A stretch of DNA of 47,072 bases from JAAYHV01 sp035268985 (GTDB taxonomy: Bacteria; Bacillota; Clostridia; Peptostreptococcales; Anaerovoracaceae): positions 1-47,072 of the forward strand of contig DATFJV010000091.1 in NCBI GenBank assembly GCA_035268985.1, read 5' to 3'. The stretch's first letter is position 1. Each line of letters starts with the position of its first letter. The position numbers and the translations under genes are program-made. This document shows, piece after piece, positions 41,339 to 47,072 of this stretch. The notes beneath the pieces are model-generated. The model was not told the DNA's origin. It did not search any database and saw nothing but the letters and a program-made list of their open reading frames with translations.

Positions 41339-41355
41339 TAAATTATTAAATTTAT

Positions 41356-41430
41356 TGGTATCGCCAAGGGGAGTCGAACCCCTGATTCAGCCGTGAGAGG
41401 GCTACGTCTTGACCACTTGACCATGGCGAC
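41356..41430 (-). tRNA. tRNA-Glu (anticodon CUC)
   Basis: On the minus strand a 72-base cloverleaf plus encoded CCA can be drawn. Acceptor arms are GTCGCCA and TGGCGAT, with a G-U first pair and discriminator A. The D stem is GTC/GAC; the anticodon stem TAGCC/GGCTG has loop CTCTCAC, giving anticodon CTC; the T stem is AGGGG/CCCCT with loop TTCGACT. It reads GAG codons. Confidence 0.93.
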
Positions 41431-41440
41431 ATATTGTTGC

Positions 41441-41469
41441 TTGAAATCAGCTGAAAGTTATTATACACT
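41441..41469 (+). promoter_or_regulatory. Possible promoter of the DUF3267-EamA-B3/4 genes
   Basis: TTGAAA (41441-41446), a 17-bp spacer and TACACT (41464-41469). Its -10 box overlaps the -10 box of the oppositely directed tRNA promoter. Confidence 0.4.
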
Positions 41470-41488
41470 ACTTAGTATGATTTGTCCA
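41460..41488 (-). promoter_or_regulatory. Promoter of tRNA-Glu
   Basis: On the minus strand, TGGACA (41488-41483), a 17-bp spacer and TATAAT (41465-41460). Transcription would begin about 20 bases before the tRNA 5' end. Confidence 0.6.
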
Positions 41489-41509
41489 TAGAAAAATAAG
41501 AGGTGGCTA

Positions 41510-42085
41510 ATGTATAAAGCGATAAAAGAACTGCCGGAAAATTATGAGATTATTAAGAGAATAAATTTTGATAATGATAAACTGACTTACATATTAATTA
41601 ATGTTATTTCTGTAATATTAGCAATAGTGGTCATTGTAATTCCATTTACTAGAGGTATAACTAGGTTTTGCGTAAGTCCCAAAACTTTTATTTTTGCAGC
41701 ATTGTGGACATTAGCCCTTGGGGCAATATATATTGTTTTACATGAACTAGTGCATGGAATATTCATATATATATTCACAAAGGAAAAACCCTATTTTGGT
41801 TTTAGCAAAGGACTTTTTTATACAGGTACTAACTACTTTATTCCTAAGATTCAGTATATTATTGTGGCATTAGCACCAGTTGTGATATTAGGTTTAATAC
41901 TACATTTTGTATATATAAATCTAAATGGATATATGTTTTGGGTGGTATATTTAATACAGATGCTCAATATATCAGGAGCAGTTGGAGACTATTATGTAAC
42001 GATAGTATCATTAAAATTGCCTAAGAATATTTATAGCAGAGATTACGGGGCTAATATGGATTTTTATGGAGTAAAAGATGAATAA
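41510..42085 (+). CDS. DUF3267 membrane metalloprotease-like protein
   Basis: 191 residues with four to five membrane segments. HELVHGIF (HExxH) lies in the second helix, with the later GAVGDYY motif supplying a likely third ligand, as in the DUF3267 family related to intramembrane site-2-type zinc proteases. The substrate is unknown. AGAGGTGG precedes the ATG. The 3' end overlaps the transporter gene by eight bases. Confidence 0.85.
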   Translation: MYKAIKELPENYEIIKRINFDNDKLTYILINVISVILAIVVIVIPFTRGITRFCVSPKTFIFAALWTLALGAIYIVLHELVHGIFIYIFTKEKPYFGFSKGLFYTGTNYFIPKIQYIIVALAPVVILGLILHFVYINLNGYMFWVVYLIQMLNISGAVGDYYVTIVSLKLPKNIYSRDYGANMDFYGVKDE

Positions 42086-42944
42086 AACCAGGGGTATAAT
42101 TTACATGCTAGCAGCTGCTATGTCCTTTGCTCTCATGTTTGTAATGGTATATTATGCTGGAGATGTTCCAACTTTACAAAAAGTTTTTTTTCGAAATGCA
42201 ATTGCCTTTTTTGTTGCAGTTTATGTGTTTAAGAGAAAAAATATAGAATTTAATATTGACAAAAAAGGTATAAAGGCTCTAGTGATAAGATCCGTAGTTG
42301 GCCTTATAGCGGTTATATGTAATTTTTATGCGGTGGATCACTTAATACTTGCAGATGCAAATATATTAACAAATACAAATCCCTTTTTTGCAATAATTTT
42401 TAGCTATTTTTTACTCAAAGAAAAGGTTAAGCCTTATCAAATAGTGGCTATAATTATAGCTTTTATAGGGTGTCTTTTTGTAATAAAACCATCATTTGTT
42501 GTGTATGACTATTTAGATGCTTTAATTGGTCTTTTAGGTGGTATGTTAGCAGGGGCGGCTTATGCATATCTTAGAAAAATAGGGTTATATGATATTCCTA
42601 AATCCTATGCAGTTGCTTTTTTTGCAGGGTTTTGTTGCTTAGCTCTTTTGCCATTTTTAATATTTAATTACTCATATATGACAACTAATCAGTGGGCAAT
42701 ATTGATTTTGGCAGGAATTTTTGCAACATCTGGTCAATTCTTTGTAACTGGAGCATATTACCATGCACCTGCAAGAGATGTCTCAGTGTACATGTATACC
42801 CAAGTTCTATTTACTGCAGGTTTTGGTTTGATTTTATTTGATCAAGTGCCGGATGTATATAGTATAATAGGGTATATGATAATTATATCAATGGGAATAT
42901 TTATGTATTTTAAGAAAAGGAAAGAAAATGAAATTAATAGTTGA
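42078..42944 (+). CDS. EamA-family (DMT superfamily) transporter
   Basis: 288 residues with ten predicted membrane helices in two EamA repeats. The first repeat ends with LTNTNPFFAIIFSYFLLKEKVKPYQIVAIIIAFIGCLFVIKPS and the second with a matching VLFTAGFGLILFDQVPDVYSIIGYMIIISMGIFMYFKKR. It is likely a metabolite or amino-acid exporter; the substrate cannot be told. It overlaps the preceding and following genes, which argues for one operon. Confidence 0.9.
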   Translation: MNKTRGIIYMLAAAMSFALMFVMVYYAGDVPTLQKVFFRNAIAFFVAVYVFKRKNIEFNIDKKGIKALVIRSVVGLIAVICNFYAVDHLILADANILTNTNPFFAIIFSYFLLKEKVKPYQIVAIIIAFIGCLFVIKPSFVVYDYLDALIGLLGGMLAGAAYAYLRKIGLYDIPKSYAVAFFAGFCCLALLPFLIFNYSYMTTNQWAILILAGIFATSGQFFVTGAYYHAPARDVSVYMYTQVLFTAGFGLILFDQVPDVYSIIGYMIIISMGIFMYFKKRKENEINS

Positions 42945-43617
42945 TGAAGCGTATTTAGATATAGGTATTGAAACGGTTGTTTTTGCCGTAATTAAGGATG
43001 TTAGAATTGTTGGATTAAATGAAGAAACAGAAACCTTTATTAATGCCCAAGGGCACAAGGCCCTTTCATATTCTGATGAAATATTGAATAATGATGTTAT
43101 TGTTGGTTACAGGGATATGGTAAAAAAGGTAGGAAGAAGCATTAGAAAGTTTCCTCCGACTGCAGAGTCTTTAATACTAAATATTAATAGAAGAAAAAGC
43201 ATGATGAGAGTAAATGGGGTAGTCGATATCTATAATGCCCATGCTATAGAAAACTTTTTAGCTATAGGAGCCCATGATATGAAAAAGATAGATGGTAATA
43301 TTCGATTTACCTTTGCCAAGGAAGGGGAACTTTTTTATCCTATAGGGGGTGGGGAAAAGAAATCTGTGGATGGTGATTTTGTATATAAAGATGATAAGGG
43401 AATTCTTGCATTTTTAGATTCTAGGGATTCTGGTTTATATAAAATAGATGAAAATACTAGCGACATATTACTAATAGTGCAAGGTAATAAAAATACAGAT
43501 GTTAGCTATAGGGTGGAAGCTTTAAATGCTATTTGTGAAGATATAGTTTTAAACTTTGGTGGTAAATATAAAGTAAAATGTGTCCATGCAGGAGATTGCG
43601 AGATATTGGAAAATTAA
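42928..43617 (+). CDS. B3/B4 tRNA-binding-domain protein
   Basis: 229 residues resembling the stand-alone B3/4 domain found in the phenylalanyl-tRNA synthetase beta chain (COG3382-like). Typical segments are SIRKFPPTAESLILNINRRKSMMRVNGVVDIYNAHAIENFLAIGAHDMKKI and GELFYPIGGGEKK. Such proteins are suspected of binding or editing amino acids or tRNA. It sits behind an EamA transporter, so a link to amino-acid handling is plausible inference. Confidence 0.82.
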   Translation: MKLIVDEAYLDIGIETVVFAVIKDVRIVGLNEETETFINAQGHKALSYSDEILNNDVIVGYRDMVKKVGRSIRKFPPTAESLILNINRRKSMMRVNGVVDIYNAHAIENFLAIGAHDMKKIDGNIRFTFAKEGELFYPIGGGEKKSVDGDFVYKDDKGILAFLDSRDSGLYKIDENTSDILLIVQGNKNTDVSYRVEALNAICEDIVLNFGGKYKVKCVHAGDCEILEN

Positions 43618-43678
43618 AGTATTTGTGGTATTATGTAGTTACTTATTATAGGTGATAAATCTTACGAAAGGGGATATC

Positions 43679-45040
43679 ATGGTTACCAAAGAAATCGTAG
43701 AAATACATAGAGAATATTATGAAGCAGGGAATACTTTATCGGTAGACAAAAGAATTTCATATTTACTTAAATTAAAAAATGCCATTACAAAATATGAAGA
43801 TGAAATTAACAAGGCACTAAAAGCAGATTTAAATAAACATGTCTTTGAAAGCAAGATGACGGAAATAGGTATTGTATTTGAAGAAATAAACTATATTTTA
43901 AGACATATCAAGAGATGGTCAAAGGACAAAAAGGTAAGAACTCCAATAGCGCAGTTTTCATCAAAAAGTTATATTCATCCAGAGCCTTATGGGGTGGTAT
44001 TAATTATGTCTCCATGGAATTATCCGTTTCAATTGGCCATTGAGCCACTAATTGGAGCATTGGCTGCAGGTAATTGCGCAGTAATTAAGCCATCGGCTTA
44101 TGCCAAGCAAACTAGCATATTGATAAAGATGATTATAGAGGATGTCTTCCCTAAGGAATATGTGTCAGTAGTTTTAGGTGGTAGGGAAGAAAACAAAGAA
44201 CTATTAAATGAAAAATTTGATTATATATTCTTTACAGGGAGTGTAAGCGTAGGTAAATATGTCATGGAATGTGCAGCTAAGAATCTAACTCCAATTAGTC
44301 TTGAACTTGGAGGAAAAAGCCCAGTTATTGTGGATGACACAGCGGACATTAAACTTGCTGCGAAGAGAATTGCATGGGGGAAGATACTAAATGCAGGTCA
44401 AACATGTATAGCTCCAGATTATGTTTTAATAAATGAAAGAGTAAAAGAAGAATTTATTAAAGAATACATTCATATACTTGAAGTATTTTTTGATAACGGT
44501 AATTACAAATCTCTACCTAGAATAATTAACGATAAACATTTTGATAGGGTACTATCTTTAATTGATTTTGAAAAGGTGGTTTTTGGTGGAGATAATGATG
44601 AAGAAACTAGATTTATTGAGCCTACTTTAATGGACAATGTTACCTTCGAAGATGCAGTAATGAAGGAAGAAATATTTGGGCCAATCTTACCACTAATTTC
44701 CTATGAAAATCTAGATGATGCCATTGATACGATAGTTAAAAGACCTAATCCCTTAGCTTTATACCTATTCACTAAAGACTCAGCGACAAAGAAAAAAGTA
44801 GTGGCTAAAGTTAAGTTTGGAGGAGGCTGCATAAATGATACGATAGTACATGTGGCAACTTCAAATATGGGATTTGGCGGCGTTGGAGAAAGTGGCATGG
44901 GGAACTATCATGGTAAAGCGAGCTTTGATACCTTTACCCATTACAAATCAATAGTAGATAAACATAACTTTATAGATATACCCCTTAGATATCCACCGTA
45001 CACAAAAGCAAAAAAGAAGATACTTAGTAAAGTGATGTAG
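43679..45040 (+). CDS. Class 3-type aldehyde dehydrogenase
   Basis: 453 residues from ATG 43679 (AAAGGGG upstream); an in-frame Met at 43652 lies in the non-coding leader. Motifs: MSPWNYPFQLAIEPLIGALAAGNCAVIKPS, FTGSVSVGKYVM, the general-base Glu in LELGGKSPVIVDD and the catalytic Cys in NAGQTCIAPDYVL. The short length and C-terminal membrane-proximal tail KAKKKILSKVM match the class 3 aldehyde dehydrogenases acting on fatty or aromatic aldehydes. Confidence 0.93.
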   Translation: MVTKEIVEIHREYYEAGNTLSVDKRISYLLKLKNAITKYEDEINKALKADLNKHVFESKMTEIGIVFEEINYILRHIKRWSKDKKVRTPIAQFSSKSYIHPEPYGVVLIMSPWNYPFQLAIEPLIGALAAGNCAVIKPSAYAKQTSILIKMIIEDVFPKEYVSVVLGGREENKELLNEKFDYIFFTGSVSVGKYVMECAAKNLTPISLELGGKSPVIVDDTADIKLAAKRIAWGKILNAGQTCIAPDYVLINERVKEEFIKEYIHILEVFFDNGNYKSLPRIINDKHFDRVLSLIDFEKVVFGGDNDEETRFIEPTLMDNVTFEDAVMKEEIFGPILPLISYENLDDAIDTIVKRPNPLALYLFTKDSATKKKVVAKVKFGGGCINDTIVHVATSNMGFGGVGESGMGNYHGKASFDTFTHYKSIVDKHNFIDIPLRYPPYTKAKKKILSKVM

Positions 45041-45060
45041 ATCCTTGGAGGAAAAGATTT

Positions 45061-45966
45061 ATGAAATGGGCAATCCTATTATTATTATTCATTGCAATAA
45101 TATTATTCATTGCATTTAGACTGTTAAAAAGATCAGTAAATCCAGAAAGACTTACAACTGAAGAATCAATAAAAATTGAAAAAAGTCATGGCACATTGGA
45201 TGGTTATAAAGAATTAGAAAAAAAGGAATATATAATTAAATCTTATGATGGTTATGAGCTTCATGCCACATATATACCAAATGATTCAAAAAAAATAGTA
45301 ATCATAACTCATGGGCATATTTGCACAAGATGGTGCAGTGTAAAATATGTGATGCTATTTAGAAAACTTGGGTACGGAGCAGTTATCTATGATAATAGAG
45401 GTCATGGTGAAAATGTAAGAACATTTATGACATTAGGACTAAAGGAAAGCAAAGATCTATTATCAGTAATAAAAGACACAAGGCTCAAATATGGAAAAGA
45501 CCTATTTATAGGTCTTCATGGAGAATCCATGGGATCCGCAATAAGTAATATGGCCCTTGAATATAATCCAAAAGTTAAATTTGTAGTTTCTGACTGTGGA
45601 TATGCAGATTTTATAAAAACAGGGAAAGACTTTGCACTTTCGGAATATCATCTGTTTGGATTTTTTGTATATCTAGCTAATATCATGTGCAAGTTAATTT
45701 ATAAATTTGACTTAAGGGACGTGAGACCTATTGATGCTATTTCGAAGAATGAAGTACCTATATGCTTTATTCATGGAAACCAAGATACGCTAATTAATAA
45801 GATAAATGCAGAATTCTTATTTCAAGCAAATGTTGGATATAAAGAAATCCACATATTTGATGGGGCTAAACATGCAAGTTCTTATTTCAAAAATCCAGAT
45901 AAATACTATGAAATCATAAAGGATTTTGTAAGTAAGGTTGAAAAAAATAATAAAAGCATATATTAG
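45061..45966 (+). CDS. Membrane-anchored alpha/beta hydrolase
   Basis: 301 residues. An N-terminal hydrophobic helix (residues about 2-20) probably anchors it. The hydrolase core has ITHGHICTRWC (oxyanion region), the nucleophile elbow GLHGESMGSA with Ser, an acidic residue near CFIHGNQDTLI, and a His in DGAKHASSY. The pattern is that of the COG1073-type hydrolases. Substrate unknown. GGAGG precedes the ATG and it follows the aldehyde dehydrogenase closely. Confidence 0.9.
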   Translation: MKWAILLLLFIAIILFIAFRLLKRSVNPERLTTEESIKIEKSHGTLDGYKELEKKEYIIKSYDGYELHATYIPNDSKKIVIITHGHICTRWCSVKYVMLFRKLGYGAVIYDNRGHGENVRTFMTLGLKESKDLLSVIKDTRLKYGKDLFIGLHGESMGSAISNMALEYNPKVKFVVSDCGYADFIKTGKDFALSEYHLFGFFVYLANIMCKLIYKFDLRDVRPIDAISKNEVPICFIHGNQDTLINKINAEFLFQANVGYKEIHIFDGAKHASSYFKNPDKYYEIIKDFVSKVEKNNKSIY

Positions 45967-45981
45967 AAAGAGGTGTTCTAT

Positions 45982-46461
45982 ATGAAACAAGCTGTAATAT
46001 ATTTTTCAGTAACTAATAACACCAAAAAAGTTGCTGAAGTAATAGGCAAAGAAGTAGATGGCGATGTAATTATGGTGGAGCTAGAAAAACCATATACTAA
46101 AGTATCATTGATTCTTAAAGGAATGTTCCAAGTTTTCAGAAAGTCTTGCCCTAAGATAATTAATGAAATTGATTTTAATGCATACGATAGGATATATATT
46201 GGAACTCCAGTTTGGGGAGGAACTAATGTACCGCCTATTAATACTGTTTTAAAGAATTTTGATTATGAAGGAAAAGAAGTGTTGTTTTTTTGCACCCATA
46301 AAGGTGGACCTGGAAAAATATTTGAAAATATGAGAAATAACCTAAATGGAGGTAAAGTTTTGGGTGAAAAAGATTTCCAAGATCCTTTGGCCAATGAAAA
46401 CATTAAAAATGATGTAGCTGAATGGGTTTCGTTAGTTAAAATCAGAAAGGTTGATGAGTAA
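45982..46461 (+). CDS. Flavodoxin-like protein
   Basis: 159 residues from ATG 45982 (AGAGGTG upstream; an ATG at 45973 overlaps that site). The FMN phosphate loop is the variant YFSVTNNTKKVAE, followed by the flavin loop region GTPVWGGTNVPPI and FFCTHKGGPGKI. It resembles the short flavodoxins of Firmicutes and is likely an FMN-dependent electron carrier or reductase. Its TAA overlaps the start of the PAP2 gene. Confidence 0.88.
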   Translation: MKQAVIYFSVTNNTKKVAEVIGKEVDGDVIMVELEKPYTKVSLILKGMFQVFRKSCPKIINEIDFNAYDRIYIGTPVWGGTNVPPINTVLKNFDYEGKEVLFFCTHKGGPGKIFENMRNNLNGGKVLGEKDFQDPLANENIKNDVAEWVSLVKIRKVDE

Positions 46462-47000
46462 TGGATGAAAATTTGTTGTTATGGATACAAGACATTTTTG
46501 TAAGTGATACCTTAACATCTGTTTTTTCGTTTATAACTAATTTAGGGAATATTGGAATGATTTGGATAGCCTTATCTATAGGGTTATTACTTTTTAAGAA
46601 AACTAGACCAATTGGTATAATGGTGGTTTTAGCTTTAGTATCTTCCTATATAATTAACAACCTAATATTAAAAAATATAATAATGAGAATTAGACCCTAT
46701 GAAGTTGTTCCTGAAGTAAAGCTTTTAATTGAAGCTCAAAAAGATTATTCATTTCCTTCGGGACATGCATCAAGTTCCTTTGCTGCTGCAGTGGCAGCTA
46801 TGAAGGGGATTAGAATAATGGGATACTATGATAAGTACAAATGGTCATATTATCTGATATTAGCTTTAGCTATATTAATTGCTTTTTCAAGGTTATATCT
46901 TGGAGTACATTATCCGACAGATGTAATCGTTGGGATACTTAGTGGAGTAATTATAGGTCTATTTGTATGGAAGCTTCCTTTGGGAAAAACTTTGCGTTAA
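46461..47000 (+). CDS. PAP2-family membrane phosphatase
   Basis: 179 residues with five to six membrane helices. All three phosphatase motifs are present: KNIIMRIRP (KxxxxxxRP), FPSGHASSSF (PSGH) and SRLYLGVHYPTDV (SRxxxxxHxxxD). Family members dephosphorylate undecaprenyl pyrophosphate or phosphatidic-acid-like lipids at the outer membrane face. It is the last gene in the window; the 72 bases after it hold a TATAAT-like box (47029-47034) but no gene. Confidence 0.92.
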   Translation: MDENLLLWIQDIFVSDTLTSVFSFITNLGNIGMIWIALSIGLLLFKKTRPIGIMVVLALVSSYIINNLILKNIIMRIRPYEVVPEVKLLIEAQKDYSFPSGHASSSFAAAVAAMKGIRIMGYYDKYKWSYYLILALAILIAFSRLYLGVHYPTDVIVGILSGVIIGLFVWKLPLGKTLR

Positions 47001-47072
47001 CTTGTTTATACCTACTTATGGCATAGGATATAATGTAATTGCAATATAAAATTAAGTGTGATAAACTCAAAA

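Noticed and set aside
1..47072. CRISPR arrays, insertion sequences, prophage
   Set aside because: No regularly spaced repeats, no transposase or integrase gene with intact motifs, and no phage structural genes were seen.

Overview
The window is AT-rich DNA (roughly one third G+C by eye) from an anaerobic low-G+C Firmicute, most likely a member of the Clostridia. The reasons are strong AGGAGG-type ribosome binding sites, a CIRCE-controlled hrcA-grpE-dnaK-dnaJ operon, a PerR/reverse-rubrerythrin pair, ferredoxin-like MinD ATPases and a PotABCD operon with an XRE-cupin regulator. I see no insertion sequence, phage, CRISPR array or rRNA. There is one tRNA gene, tRNA-Glu(CUC).

Layout. 1-1572 is the 3' part of a hybrid histidine kinase that runs off the left edge. 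1598-5912 is an operon of a DUF134-NifX fusion, two ferredoxin-containing MinD ATPases, an Mrp/ApbC ATPase, a NifX-like protein and two small unknown proteins. It resembles the 'orange protein' type of metal-cluster operon, and no nitrogenase genes are present. 5917-10277 is a polyamine uptake operon (XRE-cupin regulator, potABCD) whose promoter lies inside a perfect inverted repeat. 10586-15410 is the heat-shock operon under CIRCE. 15409-19011 holds a sigma-54-type activator whose sensor half resembles a lysine-fermentation dehydrogenase, followed by a GPH-family symporter. 19008-22433 holds exoA and a MerR regulator, rsmE, and a GH25 muramidase.

22506-26705 is an operon of a DUF5685 protein, a J-domain/TPR protein, an E2-like acyltransferase without its catalytic His, and an acyl-CoA synthetase-like enzyme. 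26702-30582 is a minus-strand operon (DUF6873-like protein, radical SAM protein, gap, D-cysteine desulfhydrase-like enzyme). Then come rpsT (minus), lepA-hemW (plus), perR-rubrerythrin (minus), glpK with two unknown membrane proteins, a methyltransferase with its own promoter and operator, and a solitary PilZ-containing family 2 glycosyltransferase (minus). A non-coding stretch at about 40.95-41.5 kb holds a decayed gene, a nested inverted repeat and the tRNA. The right end is a plus-strand run of DUF3267, EamA, B3/4, aldehyde dehydrogenase, hydrolase, flavodoxin and PAP2 genes.

The most unusual item is the regulator at 15456-17531. It looks like an L-erythro-3,5-diaminohexanoate dehydrogenase-like domain, with a degenerate nucleotide-binding loop, fused to a sigma-54 activator, as if a metabolic enzyme had become a ligand sensor. 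Other points of interest are the twin GACATATGTC sites at the orange-protein-like operon, the palindromic promoter of the polyamine operon, the operon with the His-less acyltransferase, and the split of the usual rpsT-lepA-hemW-hrcA-grpE-dnaK-dnaJ-prmA-rsmE gene order. All functions are inferred by reading the sequence; no database search was run.
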